Positions 16,634 to 26,082 are shown, counted from the stretch's first letter. The stretch: 64,000 nucleotides of DNA from Limnobacter sp. (GCA_029866125.1 JARWZZ010000016.1:1-64000); one strand, 5' to 3'. The notes: a model not told the origin generated them from the sequence alone. Program-made: numbers and translations.

Positions 16634-18403
16634 TTAAAAATGGTAGCGCAAGGCACCAAACAAGCGACGCGTTTCCGTCTGCTCTGCAAAAACCCCATGA
16701 AGCGAGGGTTTGGACCACACCAACTCGACACTCAAGGGTGAGGGCTCATTTCCAGCGGCTTGATTGCTAAAATCTGCAAACGCTTTGCCCAAATCCATAT
16801 TGAGTGAAACGCCGTAGCCACTGAGGTCATTTTCATTGCCGATTTGTGCAAATCGAAAATCTGCATCTTCACGAAAACGCACGGTACCCCGGTCGTAAAA
16901 AAGATTGACCGACAATGATTTGATTCCACTGGGCAACCAATCCCGAGGCACAATGTATCGGGCCTCAGCGGTCATGATCATGCAGCTGTCACCCGGCGCT
17001 GCGCCCTGCGCAAAGGCGCGAACATTCCTTGCGCCGCCCAATGCACACTGGTTGGTCGAGTCCAAGTTGTTCTCGGCCTCTTGTCCGCGAATGGAAACCC
17101 AACCCAACACCCGACCAGGAATCAAAGACTGCAAACGGGAAAAATTGTATTTAAAGGCTGAGGTTCGAGGCTCATCATCCAAGCCCAGCGGACGACCGTT
17201 GTCGTACTCGACTTGACTGTAACGCCAAGACACTTCAAACGCCGTAATACCGCCGCCCATCCAATCATCACGAGAGTCACCACTCACGAAAGCTTCGATG
17301 GAGTCGACATCTTTCTCAACATTGGATTGACCGCCTTGGAATTGATCTGAATAGCGGCCATGCTCCAAACTCAGCAAACCAAACACATTCAAATTTCTAG
17401 ACCGAATCCAGGGGTAAAGCCCATACAGATTGAATGTTTGAGAATCGCCTTCAAGACGATCTTGGCCATTGGTTTGTACAGGCTCATTCAACTCGTAATC
17501 CAAGTTGGAAACCGAAGCCCCCAAGCGCAAACCGGAATTGCCCACGGGTGAGGAATAATTCAACAGGCTGAACTCCAACTCGCCACCGAAAGACCTCAAG
17601 TGGCTCGCACTGAGCGAATCCCCACGGCCAAACGGGCTGTTTAAAGTGGCAGCAACGCCAATCCTTTCTCGGCCAATGGCTTTGGACCCATGATTGTCCA
17701 ACGTTACCCGTCCAGTAACCACTTGATCCAAGGAAGGTTGAACCACCAACACGGCATAGCCCGCCTTGGTTCCGGGCTTGACTTTGACGGTGAAACGGAT
17801 GCCCTTCAAATCGTTCAGGAGGAACAACACGCGCTCGACTTCGTCCACACGCAGCACACTTTCTGGCTGCAATTGCGACAGGTGGCTGTCCACCACACTC
17901 CGCTGCACGGGCAAGCCCTCTGACCACACCAACTCCACCTCTTGCAACTTGCCGGGCAAAACCTGAATACGAATGACGCCATCCAGCATGCGCTGTGAAG
18001 GCAAGTAAGCATAGGCCAAGTAAAGCCCTTCCTCGCTTTGCATGTAGCGTGTCACCACAGTCACCGCGTGGCTCAGGTCTTCATAAGTTTTTCCCGGCCC
18101 AATGAAGGATTGCAATTTGGGCAACAAACGTTGAACCACCTCGGGGTCAACGCCTTGAATATCAAATTGGCGAATGTCCACTCGCAGATCTTGCGTCGGG
18201 GGAAGCGGCTCAAGCAACTGAGGGGCTTCCTCCTTTTCAAGTTGACCTTTGCGGTCATCCAAAATCTCGCGAACGGGGGCATCCCGAAGCGGCCCAGAGT
18301 ACAACAGCACCTCCGGTGTTGCCACTTGAGCGAAAACCTGAGGCATAGAAAAACCGAGCAGTAGGAGTAAAAAAATATTAAAAATGGGGCCCAACAAGCG
18401 CAT
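16634..18403 (-). CDS. TpsB-type outer-membrane transporter (ShlB/FhaC/HecB family)
   Basis: About 589 residues from ATG 18403 (the longer frame starts only at TTG). A signal peptide ending QVFA is followed by a linker and two POTRA domains: IRQFDIQGVDPEVVQRLLPK at about residues 75-94 and SEGLPVQRSVVDSHLSQLQP near 170-190. A 16-strand barrel follows and ends in LFGALRYHF with terminal Phe. These proteins secrete a partner TpsA exoprotein such as a haemolysin or adhesin. In place of the conserved L6 loop motif VRGY/F this protein has NVRAFAQGAAPGD, with Ala replacing Gly. No TpsA gene is adjacent. Confidence 0.88.
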   Translation of the reverse strand: MRLLGPIFNIFLLLLLGFSMPQVFAQVATPEVLLYSGPLRDAPVREILDDRKGQLEKEEAPQLLEPLPPTQDLRVDIRQFDIQGVDPEVVQRLLPKLQSFIGPGKTYEDLSHAVTVVTRYMQSEEGLYLAYAYLPSQRMLDGVIRIQVLPGKLQEVELVWSEGLPVQRSVVDSHLSQLQPESVLRVDEVERVLFLLNDLKGIRFTVKVKPGTKAGYAVLVVQPSLDQVVTGRVTLDNHGSKAIGRERIGVAATLNSPFGRGDSLSASHLRSFGGELEFSLLNYSSPVGNSGLRLGASVSNLDYELNEPVQTNGQDRLEGDSQTFNLYGLYPWIRSRNLNVFGLLSLEHGRYSDQFQGGQSNVEKDVDSIEAFVSGDSRDDWMGGGITAFEVSWRYSQVEYDNGRPLGLDDEPRTSAFKYNFSRLQSLIPGRVLGWVSIRGQEAENNLDSTNQCALGGARNVRAFAQGAAPGDSCMIMTAEARYIVPRDWLPSGIKSLSVNLFYDRGTVRFREDADFRFAQIGNENDLSGYGVSLNMDLGKAFADFSNQAAGNEPSPLSVELVWSKPSLHGVFAEQTETRRLFGALRYHF

Positions 18404-18499
18404 GTGTAAAGTAATCAATTTCGGAAAGATCCTATTGAACCATTGACTTGAAAATAAGAGAAACGGGTGCTTAGACCACAGTCATCCGATGTAATGACC

Positions 18500-19303
18500 C
18501 TAAGAGGGGCATAGCACGGCCACAGCGCTTAAGTTGTCGATAGACCCAGTCGAACCTTTTAGGATCTGAGCACCCAAGGCATCCAAATGCTGCTGCAAGT
18601 TAAAGCCCTCGGGCACTGTGTCCAGCGCCCAATCGGTATCCACAAAACCAGTCCAGAAGCCATCGGTTAAAAGTAAAAAAGAGGATGACTCAGGTATGCG
18701 CCTAGGCTGCGCCGTTACCTGAACTTGCAGGGAAGACTCTGGCTCGCCCAAGGCGGTGTAAAGTGCGGACTGATGAACGGGTAGCTCATCCGAAAGTCCG
18801 CGATCACGCCACAACTGCATCAAACTGTGGTCATGCGTGCGCTCCAGCAGCACGCCGTTGCAATAAAAATAAAGCCGGCTGTCACCGCTGTGGCACCAAG
18901 TGGCCATGCGGTCGATTTTGTCGATGAATACAGCAACCACCGTGGCATGCATGTCCGCACAAGAAGGGGTTACTTTTTGCAAGTGGAGCAACTGGGCATT
19001 GGTTTGTTTCACCAGATCAGCAATGTAAGCAGACTCCAATGCGGGTTGCGACGAAAACCTGCGCAGCAAATCAGAGACTACCGTGTTGGCTGCCAACTCA
19101 CCGCCCACATGGCCACCCGCGCCATCGGCCACCACGGCGCAAAGCCAGCGCTCATTTTCCCAAACACCAAGGGCATCTTGATTGCTGTCGCGCCCACCAA
19201 TGTCCGTGTAGGTAGCAACACGAAAACGATCAACGGAGGAACTGGGGCATTCAGTCAGCTTATCCAACTCTTGCATCAGGTTTGAAAATTGACTTTGGCT
19301 CAT
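18500..19303 (-). CDS. pppA: PppA-type PP2C phosphatase of the type VI secretion system
   Basis: A 267-residue PP2C/SpoIIE-type serine/threonine phosphatase. Metal-binding motifs are seen in order: GGRDSNQDALGVW (residues 32-44), VVADGAGGHVGGELAAN (58-74), CHSGDSRLYF (near 136) and LLLTDGFW (near 210), with a final Asp in SIDNLSAV. In T6SS loci PppA reverses the PpkA-dependent phosphorylation of the FHA protein and turns assembly off. Its ATG overlaps the stop of the FHA gene by four bases, and the kinase partner is encoded in the other arm of the island at 33137. Confidence 0.92.
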   Translation of the reverse strand: MSQSQFSNLMQELDKLTECPSSSVDRFRVATYTDIGGRDSNQDALGVWENERWLCAVVADGAGGHVGGELAANTVVSDLLRRFSSQPALESAYIADLVKQTNAQLLHLQKVTPSCADMHATVVAVFIDKIDRMATWCHSGDSRLYFYCNGVLLERTHDHSLMQLWRDRGLSDELPVHQSALYTALGEPESSLQVQVTAQPRRIPESSSFLLLTDGFWTGFVDTDWALDTVPEGFNLQQHLDALGAQILKGSTGSIDNLSAVAVLCPS

Positions 19304-20679
19304 GGCTGCGTGCCTTTGTTGTATTGCTCAAACGCAAGTCGAAAGGCATCTGCCAACAATGCAGAAACCGGGTCCGCCGCATGACCAAAAATTGAGCGGT
19401 ATGTCTCCACATGCGCCTCCCATCGGGCTTTGTATTTTCTGAACTCCCAAGCGGCAGAGTTTTCTTCAGTTTTTGAAATCAAAACATCTGGGTCAAATGA
19501 CTCTGCCAACTGTCCAATCACCATTCGCAAAGCCAATGCAGTGGCACGCTGTTGCCCCAACAAATCTTGGGTTGTAGCCTCAATGGTTTGAGTGGGCTTG
19601 AGGTAAGAGTCATTAACCCCAGCAAACCAACGCAGAAAAAGGTCATCCACATTCGGGCAGGACTTCAAGGGGTTGTTGTCCCGTGGGACCAAGGTGGTGT
19701 GCTCGGCATGCATTTGGTTTTTGAGCAAAGTACGCGCTGACATCAGCGCCATCATGCCTTCCAACGTTTTGCGATAGCTCAAACCCATCTCGTAAGCAAA
19801 ATCTGGGCTCACCTCATGCGCCTGTTTAAGCACCCAAGCGCTTAAACCCAAACCTTCAATAAAGCGAGACTCAAAGTCAGCAGTGCCTTGGGGGCGCTCA
19901 ACCGGCCTAGTGATTGAATCACTTTTTGACTCACTTTTTGACTCACTTTTTGATTCACTTATTGACTCAGCCATTCGCGCATCCTTCGCTGGGGCTGCTG
20001 ACGGTGCCACGGGTTCTGTCGTGACTGAAAAACCATGCCGCGCATGTAACTCATCCATCCAAACAGGTGCACTTGCAGTCGAGGTCGAAGCCACTGAGTT
20101 GGACGGGCCCAAACCCAGCAGGTCGTCGATTGGTGAGGCTTCAGCAAACAAGGTGTTTTCGGGCGCTTTTGATTCGGTATTGGCCTCAAGCTCGGTCTGT
20201 TGAAAAATGCTGTTCAGCTTGTCTTCTTTGAATTGATTCGGCATGAAGTCATTGCTAAGCAACTCCACAGGCGCAGCGGGTAACTCCATCGGGTTCCAGT
20301 CCTCAGGTATTGCGGCCACAGCCACTGAAGGTGTACGCAACGCAACTTGAAAAACATACGGATCCAAACAAATCACATCATTGACTTTCAGAATTTTCTG
20401 AGTGCCCTTTTCCAACGGAACTTCATTCACCCAACTTGGGTTGGAGCCTAGCTGCTGCCACACTGCATTGCCCTGAATCAAGGCCACACGCGCCTGCACT
20501 CTGGAAATTAAACGGGCTTGGTCAGCCAAACTGATGGTGCAATCAGGCGCCCTGCCCACAGTTAAGCCCGCTTCACTGATGATCCAGAAAGGACGAGACC
20601 CAGACACGGCCAGAGGGCCTTGCTCCAAGCGCAACAAATACACAGACTCAGGATGAGAATCACTTTTATCGAACAACAT
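19300..20679 (-). CDS. FHA-domain type VI secretion regulator (Fha/TagH-like)
   Basis: About 459 residues from ATG 20679 (AAAGG upstream; the open frame to 20727 lies in the preceding gene). The N-terminal FHA domain covers about residues 15-105: FWIISEAGLTVGRAPDCTIS, then LISRVQARV, the phosphothreonine-binding Arg and Ser loops. A long low-complexity linker with an ESKS repeat near residues 237-252 follows, then a C-terminal helical domain of TagH type (GLGLSAWVLKQAHE, ending HAADPVSALLADAFRLAFEQ). Fha binds threonine-phosphorylated partners to license T6SS assembly. It overlaps both neighbours by a few bases, so it belongs to the minus-strand arm. Confidence 0.88.
   Translation of the reverse strand: MLFDKSDSHPESVYLLRLEQGPLAVSGSRPFWIISEAGLTVGRAPDCTISLADQARLISRVQARVALIQGNAVWQQLGSNPSWVNEVPLEKGTQKILKVNDVICLDPYVFQVALRTPSVAVAAIPEDWNPMELPAAPVELLSNDFMPNQFKEDKLNSIFQQTELEANTESKAPENTLFAEASPIDDLLGLGPSNSVASTSTASAPVWMDELHARHGFSVTTEPVAPSAAPAKDARMAESISESKSESKSESKSDSITRPVERPQGTADFESRFIEGLGLSAWVLKQAHEVSPDFAYEMGLSYRKTLEGMMALMSARTLLKNQMHAEHTTLVPRDNNPLKSCPNVDDLFLRWFAGVNDSYLKPTQTIEATTQDLLGQQRATALALRMVIGQLAESFDPDVLISKTEENSAAWEFRKYKARWEAHVETYRSIFGHAADPVSALLADAFRLAFEQYNKGTQP
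19921..19968 (-). repeat. 12-bp tandem repeat inside the FHA gene
   Basis: Four consecutive 12-bp units based on ACTTTTTGACTC (plus-strand reading): the first two identical, the third with one change and the fourth with one. On the coding strand they give ESKS-ESKS-ESKS-DS in the linker between the FHA and TagH-like domains. Because the unit is a multiple of three, copy-number change would alter linker length without frameshift. Confidence 0.85.
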
Positions 20680-21424
20680 AAACTTGCCTTTGAATGACGG
20701 CCAGGTGCAGGGGGATGCTCCACTCACCAGCGGGATCCACCCAATTTAGAAAAGGTCGACTCGCCTTATCACTCAGGTAATAAAGGGGAGAAGACCCAGT
20801 GGGAATACCCGTTGGAATGCAAACGCAATCTTCGGGATTGATGTAAAACGAGGCACTTTCCATGGACTGTGAAAGTTCCATCACGCGTTTTTTGAAACTG
20901 TCCGCAAAGTCGATTGTGTCCAGCCCATACGCGGCGCACAACTCTTTGTTGCGAATGGAGAACATGGCATGAAGCATTGCAAAATCACGCTTTAACAAAG
21001 CGCCGAGTAACTCAGGCAGAAAGTACTGAATGCAAACAGCATCACTGGGCTCAGCTTTCATTTGCTGTATGTCCAAGAATTTCCATCGAGGAAAACTAAC
21101 TGGCAAATCCACATCAACTTGCAGCAGGCATCCACCTTTGATCCATTTCAAACCTGGGTGGCTTGTATTCCAGCGGTGCAGCATTTGGTTTTTGTCTTTG
21201 CCCATCAACTGGATATTGAGGTGCACCCACACCTCAGTTTTGGGTAGAAAATTGGCAGCGTCCACCCTCTGTAGGCGAATGTCATTCGCGCCGCGAACCA
21301 AATACTGATGAATGGACTGGACCCAGGTGGCACCCGGTTCCACCAAACCCACCACAACACCATTGACCCACAACCACGCGCTAGAACCTTGAATTTGAGC
21401 GGTCAAAACAATCAGGCTATCCAT
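20666..21424 (-). CDS. Unrecognised protein of the type VI island
   Basis: About 252 residues from ATG 21424, with GGAG ten bases upstream; a TTG three codons earlier is an alternative. The first 95 residues look beta-rich (SLIVLTAQIQGSSAWLWVNG, VWVHLNIQLMG). The C-terminal half contains ALLKRDFAMLHAMFSIRNKE and ends in a hydrophobic strand, EWSIPLHLAVIQRQVYVV. No signal peptide, membrane segment or known motif is seen. It overlaps the FHA gene by 14 bases and the 696-residue gene by eight, so it is tightly tied to the VgrG-FHA operon. It could be an adaptor or regulatory partner; no function is assigned. Confidence 0.7.
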   Translation of the reverse strand: MDSLIVLTAQIQGSSAWLWVNGVVVGLVEPGATWVQSIHQYLVRGANDIRLQRVDAANFLPKTEVWVHLNIQLMGKDKNQMLHRWNTSHPGLKWIKGGCLLQVDVDLPVSFPRWKFLDIQQMKAEPSDAVCIQYFLPELLGALLKRDFAMLHAMFSIRNKELCAAYGLDTIDFADSFKKRVMELSQSMESASFYINPEDCVCIPTGIPTGSSPLYYLSDKASRPFLNWVDPAGEWSIPLHLAVIQRQVYVVR

Positions 21425-23507
21425 GCGGACCAAACTCCATGCCGAATATCAAAGCCTCGGGCAGCAGGGCTTGAATGCGCTTTTGTTGACCCAGGGTCAG
21501 GTGAGTTTCATGCAGGTGCAAATGAAGCGGCGTCACCTTTGCCATCACGCGCAATTTCAAATTGGACGGGGCTTCACCGTAAATAACTTGGTATTTCAGC
21601 TGAACCTCGCCACACTGGCGATTCGCCAAATGGGCTTGATGCATAGGCACCTGGTGCAACTGCTCAGGGCTACAAGCATCCATCATCACTTCAAGGGGAA
21701 TGCTGATCGAGCCCTCACTCACTACGGCATTGCCCTTCAAGGCTTCAATTGGGATTTCAACATCGCGGTCCACACGCCAGTCAATCGCCTTGGAGGGGCG
21801 AATGCGCAAAGTGGAGTCCACGGCGCCCGCCGGGGCCAATGCGGACAAAAGCAGAAAATCTTCTGACCAAACCCATGCCAAACCAAGGCCCAACTTGACC
21901 TTGGAATTGCAGTCGCTCAATGCCCACCGCATACGAATGTTGATGGCGGGAAACACCTCGCGGCACTCCAGCACTGCGGCTTTGAGCAAATTGGCTGATG
22001 GAGTGAACCACGCAGGCCCAATGCTTTGATTGTCGACAAAAGGGTCGCCGCTGTGGGGTGCGGTAACCATGCTGCACCATTTGAAATGAGCTGGATCGGC
22101 GGGGCTGCATGTAGCATCCAGTACCTTGTTTGCGATCAAACCCGACGCCACGGCGGGGCGCTCCCCCACGGAGGAAATACCTTGCTGCAAAGAAAGCCGC
22201 TGATGCCCGGATGCAGGCATGGACATGGTTAATCCATACACCGTGCGATTGATCAAGCATATGGGCTTTTCCAACTGCAGGACGCTCAGGTTGACATGGC
22301 CCAAAGGCTTCGAATTTAATCGAGTGGGGACCAACCGGGTTTTGTACACCGCAGGCAGCAAGGGCCGAGAAACATCGGGGGGTTGCTTGGTTTGCAAAAA
22401 ATGATTCAGCGTGGCGTCAATTTGATTGGGCTCAAACAATGAGCTTGAACCACCTGAGTCATCCATGAGCTGGAACTCCACCCGATGCGCTTCGGGGCTT
22501 AAGGTGACATGGTTTTGAATTCCATGGGAATTGAAAACAACATCACTGCCGTTGACTTTGATTTTCGACAACGCTTGGAAGTCCCAAATGGTGTGCGGGC
22601 TGGCACCGCTCAACCAAGGAAAACGAACATCGCCCCAAGCCTGAAAACATTGACTCAAGGCAGCCAACATTTTCTGAGTCAAACCAGCCTGCAGGGCCGA
22701 ATCCAAAAGCCGGGCACTGTTTCCATCCGACTGAGGCAAGCCCTGTTGGCTACCCGCTTGAATCAAGCCCATCATGACCCAAATGCCGATGAGCTCGGCA
22801 GAGCAATAGCCTTGAGCCAGCGCCAAGGGGATTGCCTGGCTGCAAATAACGTCCAGTTTGACATTCGCACTGATGGACAATTCACCCCTGTACTGCTTAA
22901 GAAACTCAGCCAAGGCGTGCGCATAATCATTCAATGAAAACTGCACAAATGCGCCTAAATCGCTGGACACTGGAGGCGGCACCGAAGCGGAACTCCGATC
23001 ATCATCATGGGTTTCCCGTTTGTGAATGCAGTGCCAAGCACCCTCGACATTTGAAGCCACAGAAAGGATGGGACCAAACAGGCCTTGCCTTTTCAGGCCG
23101 GTGGTTTGCTGGCAGTACGCCACAAAATACGAAGCCCTAAACCACGGCCACTGCACCAGCCGCCGGTTTTCTGTCTCAATAAATCGCAGCCCAATGAAAT
23201 GATTTTTCACAACGCTGATGGTGCAGTTCTCAACCCGAATCAGGTAAGTTGTTGGGTAGCGCTGAAGCAGTGCAGCGCCCCATTCCGACCAGTCCTGATT
23301 GCAAACGCCAAACTGGATTAGCCCGATGGTTTGGGGGTGCAAGGGATGGCAGGAAGGCTCCGCCTGCAAGCGGACAAGGCGGAAATCTGCAAGCTGCAAA
23401 TCTGCTGCGCCCACAGCGTTTGCATGTTGGCGAAAGTGTGCAAGGCTTTCAGGCGTGGCTTGCTCCCCAACCCAAAAAATCGATTCGGATTTCAAGTCGC
23501 TGGTCAC
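21417..23507 (-). CDS. Large unrecognised VgrG-linked protein, possibly with a DUF4123-like N-terminus
   Basis: A 696-residue protein starting at GTG 23507, four bases after the vgrG stop. No signal or membrane segment. Residues 95-150 (FIETENRRLVQWPWFRASYF...QGLFGPI) recall the pattern of DUF4123 adaptors, where a basic-aromatic stretch is followed by a helix and FFGP. DUF4123 proteins load effectors on VgrG, so this would fit the position, but the match is faint. The remaining 450 residues include a beta-rich middle and WALSDCNSKVKLGLGLAWVW near residue 555; I recognise no enzyme motif. It could be a cargo effector, an adaptor-effector fusion or a structural accessory. Confidence 0.65.
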   Translation of the reverse strand: MTSDLKSESIFWVGEQATPESLAHFRQHANAVGAADLQLADFRLVRLQAEPSCHPLHPQTIGLIQFGVCNQDWSEWGAALLQRYPTTYLIRVENCTISVVKNHFIGLRFIETENRRLVQWPWFRASYFVAYCQQTTGLKRQGLFGPILSVASNVEGAWHCIHKRETHDDDRSSASVPPPVSSDLGAFVQFSLNDYAHALAEFLKQYRGELSISANVKLDVICSQAIPLALAQGYCSAELIGIWVMMGLIQAGSQQGLPQSDGNSARLLDSALQAGLTQKMLAALSQCFQAWGDVRFPWLSGASPHTIWDFQALSKIKVNGSDVVFNSHGIQNHVTLSPEAHRVEFQLMDDSGGSSSLFEPNQIDATLNHFLQTKQPPDVSRPLLPAVYKTRLVPTRLNSKPLGHVNLSVLQLEKPICLINRTVYGLTMSMPASGHQRLSLQQGISSVGERPAVASGLIANKVLDATCSPADPAHFKWCSMVTAPHSGDPFVDNQSIGPAWFTPSANLLKAAVLECREVFPAINIRMRWALSDCNSKVKLGLGLAWVWSEDFLLLSALAPAGAVDSTLRIRPSKAIDWRVDRDVEIPIEALKGNAVVSEGSISIPLEVMMDACSPEQLHQVPMHQAHLANRQCGEVQLKYQVIYGEAPSNLKLRVMAKVTPLHLHLHETHLTLGQQKRIQALLPEALIFGMEFGPHG

Positions 23508-23511
23508 GCGG

Positions 23512-25527
23512 CTACTTCAACTGACTGTGGGACTGAACTTCATTCGTGGGTGTGGCATCTGGAATTTCCGGCACCTCAGCAGGACGCGGTTGCGCAGGTA
23601 TTGCACCACCGCCTTGTATGACTGGGCCATTCAAGTAAATTGCATTGGGGCCAATAATGATGGAACACCCACCCGCACTGAGTGTAATGGTTTCGCCTGC
23701 ACTCACATTCAGCTGCGTACCCACCTTGATTTGGCCATCACTCCCCGCATTCAGGGAGTATTGGGCATCCGTGGATTGAATCAAGTCGCTTTTGGATGAA
23801 ACGCTGACTGTGGAGTCGGAGTGAAGTACCCACTCACCCGTTGCGTGGGTTTGCATTTGGCCGTTGATGCGGCTCAGCGATGCACCTTCGGTCTCCAAGC
23901 TGTCAGACCCTTGAATAATTTGCTGCCGGTTTCGGTGGATGTGCACAAAATGGTCGCGCCGAATTTCATCATGCCGATCATTTTTGGTCAGGCAGAAAAA
24001 ATCTTTCTGCGCCTGCACGTACACATATTCCTCACCCTTCTTGTCTTCAAACCTCAGTTCATTGAACTCGGAGGCGCCCCCCTGCAAAGTGGAGCGGGTT
24101 TTAATCCCAGACACGGTTTTCTCTGCCACCAAAGGGTAAGTCACTTCTTGTTCGGCGTTGTGAATACGGCCTGTCAAAATGGGGCGATCGGGGTCACCAT
24201 TTTCAAACTCGATCAGTACTTCTTGACCAATGCGCGGCACGCTGGCGAAGCCCCAGCCTTTTCCAGCCATGGGTTGTGCCACACGGATCCAGCAAGAGGC
24301 CTCTTCCATTTTTCGAACATTCCTGTCCCAAAAAAAGAAAACCCGAACACGACCAAACTCATCGGTGTGAATTTCCTCACCGGGTGGTCCAACCACCTTG
24401 GCCAAATAAATGCCATGTGCTTTGGGCTTCGGTGTGGGTCGCCCGGGCCGGAAGGGTGTGGACAAGGGCACGGCACCAAAACCGCATTCCACCCCAGAAG
24501 AGCGTTGGGTATTTGCCTCTTGGTCTGGCAGAGTCAACACCATTTGAATGCTGGCAATCAGCATCGGTTCCTGCAGACCCGACACTTGATGCTCGGTGGC
24601 GGTTACAACATGGCCCACTGCAATACCGCGACACCTTGCAGTACCCGACATCACCTTTTCTTTGGCTTGCTCTTCCTCTCGGCGTACATCGACGTAATGC
24701 TGGCCTTTACCCGTGTCGGGGTAGTTGCCCGGAAAGTCGTACTTCTCGTATTTTGAGTTGGCCTTGGTTTGTGGCCCAACTGCCTTCACCTCAAGCGGGT
24801 CTGATGGCTTCTTGAAGTTGTAGTCCTTCAGCATGTACTTGGGCGTGCGTATGACCTTTGCAAATCCAAGGGCATGAATCAGCTCCATCTCCGACTCCAT
24901 CCACTGATTGTGGTTGGGGCTGTAGGGAATGCTGGCATAGCCCGGGAAGGGCTGGTGGTGGCCCGCATGGTCAACCAACATCATGGTGTGGCTGCCCGCC
25001 TGATGTTTGAAGTAGAAGTAAATGCCCTCCTGCTCCATCAACCTGCGAACAAAACTGGCGTCCGTTTCCCCGAACTGAACACAGTACTCCAGCGCAGGGT
25101 AAGATTTACTGAGCCCAGCCAGACTGTAGTCAGACCCACCACGGCCATTTCGCTTGAACACCTCTTCGATGATGGCGGGAATGGTTTTGTCTTGGTAAAT
25201 CCAGAAGTCTTGATTGCGCTTGAGCAACTCAGTCCAGCTGGATACAGTCAGCTGATAGCGGGTTTTTGACGCATGGGTGTCATGCATGTGAGCCATCGAC
25301 ACCACAATGCCGTGGTAGTACCGTCTACCCGCACTGGTTTTGATGTCCAAGCACAGGGTTTCGCCCAGGAAGTCCTCTGGACTCAAGTTCTGATTGGGCG
25401 AGTCAACAACCAAGAGCGCCGAAGAGTCTTCCGAAAAAGACTCATTGACGCTTGCTTGCCGCAAGACCAGCTTATCCAAGATCCCCGAGGAGACAGAGCC
25501 TGTGAGTTTAACGGACTTCTCGGACAT
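23512..25527 (-). CDS. vgrG: VgrG (TssI), type VI spike protein
   Basis: A 671-residue VgrG. The gp27-like part holds YYHGIVVSMAHMHDTHASKT and the conserved CVQFGETDASFVRRLMEQEG with IYFYFKHQ (about residues 150-176). The gp5-like OB-fold has EEIHTDEFGRVRVFFFWD, and AGKGWGFASVPRIGQEVLIE with FENGDPDRPI follow. The end is a beta-helix with repeated AGxxI-type strands (NVSAGETITLSAGG) and a 50-residue Pro/Gln tail, so there is no C-terminal effector domain. The trimer caps the Hcp tube and carries cargo. Only three bases separate it from the upstream OmpA-like gene. Confidence 0.96.
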   Translation of the reverse strand: MSEKSVKLTGSVSSGILDKLVLRQASVNESFSEDSSALLVVDSPNQNLSPEDFLGETLCLDIKTSAGRRYYHGIVVSMAHMHDTHASKTRYQLTVSSWTELLKRNQDFWIYQDKTIPAIIEEVFKRNGRGGSDYSLAGLSKSYPALEYCVQFGETDASFVRRLMEQEGIYFYFKHQAGSHTMMLVDHAGHHQPFPGYASIPYSPNHNQWMESEMELIHALGFAKVIRTPKYMLKDYNFKKPSDPLEVKAVGPQTKANSKYEKYDFPGNYPDTGKGQHYVDVRREEEQAKEKVMSGTARCRGIAVGHVVTATEHQVSGLQEPMLIASIQMVLTLPDQEANTQRSSGVECGFGAVPLSTPFRPGRPTPKPKAHGIYLAKVVGPPGEEIHTDEFGRVRVFFFWDRNVRKMEEASCWIRVAQPMAGKGWGFASVPRIGQEVLIEFENGDPDRPILTGRIHNAEQEVTYPLVAEKTVSGIKTRSTLQGGASEFNELRFEDKKGEEYVYVQAQKDFFCLTKNDRHDEIRRDHFVHIHRNRQQIIQGSDSLETEGASLSRINGQMQTHATGEWVLHSDSTVSVSSKSDLIQSTDAQYSLNAGSDGQIKVGTQLNVSAGETITLSAGGCSIIIGPNAIYLNGPVIQGGGAIPAQPRPAEVPEIPDATPTNEVQSHSQLK

Positions 25528-25530
25528 GGA

Positions 25531-26082
25531 TTATTGAATTCCCATTCGACCAATTTCAACCCGACGGTTGACCGAACCCAAAGGATTGGCAGGGTCTGCC
25601 AAACGGCGCGCGCCATCGCCATGCACCACCAAAAGCTTGGGCTGTACACCTTGGGCAATCAGGTAGGACTTCACCGCTTGAGCACGTTGGCGCGACAAGG
25701 CGTTGTTCACCTCTTCGGTGCCGCTTGCATCTGCATGCCCAACGATGCGAATTTCTGGCCCGGTGGCTGAACGCTCTTTTAAAACCGTCGCAAACACGTC
25801 AAGTTGAACCCTCAAAGCATCCGACAACTCAGAAGAGCCCAATGCAAAACGGGTGGCCGGCAATGAAAAATTCAAGGCGGGCTTAAAGCCCATACATTTA
25901 AAGCCAGTTTGTTTCAGCTCCTCGCACATTTGGTCGGGGTAAAGGCCTTCTTTGACTTGCTCAGCCGTTGGCACGTCCGCACCCAAGTGGACGGTGGACT
26001 GTTTTGAAGCGTCTTTGGCTTGGCTCACACCGGGGAAAATCATTAAAGCCGTGAGGGCAGATAGAAACAGTCGAGCTTTCAT
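25531..26082 (-). CDS. OmpA-family peptidoglycan-binding protein of the type VI island
   Basis: About 183 residues from ATG 26082 (AAGGGAG eleven bases upstream; the frame is open to 26124). A signal peptide (MKARLFLSALTALMIFPGVS) ends near SQA. The C-terminal 110 residues form an OmpA/MotB domain: ARFALGSSELSDALRVQLD, EIRIVGHADASGTEEVNNAL, SRQRAQAVKSYL, NPLGSVNRRVEIG, with the Asp and Arg that grip diaminopimelate. It may anchor the secretion complex to the cell wall, as TagL-type proteins do. It heads the minus-strand operon and diverges from tssK. It is not a lipoprotein, so it is not TssJ. Confidence 0.82.
   Translation of the reverse strand: MKARLFLSALTALMIFPGVSQAKDASKQSTVHLGADVPTAEQVKEGLYPDQMCEELKQTGFKCMGFKPALNFSLPATRFALGSSELSDALRVQLDVFATVLKERSATGPEIRIVGHADASGTEEVNNALSRQRAQAVKSYLIAQGVQPKLLVVHGDGARRLADPANPLGSVNRRVEIGRMGIQ

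Noticed and set aside
19921-19968. Short CRISPR-like array
   Set aside because: Units are contiguous 12-mers without spacers, in frame inside a coding region.
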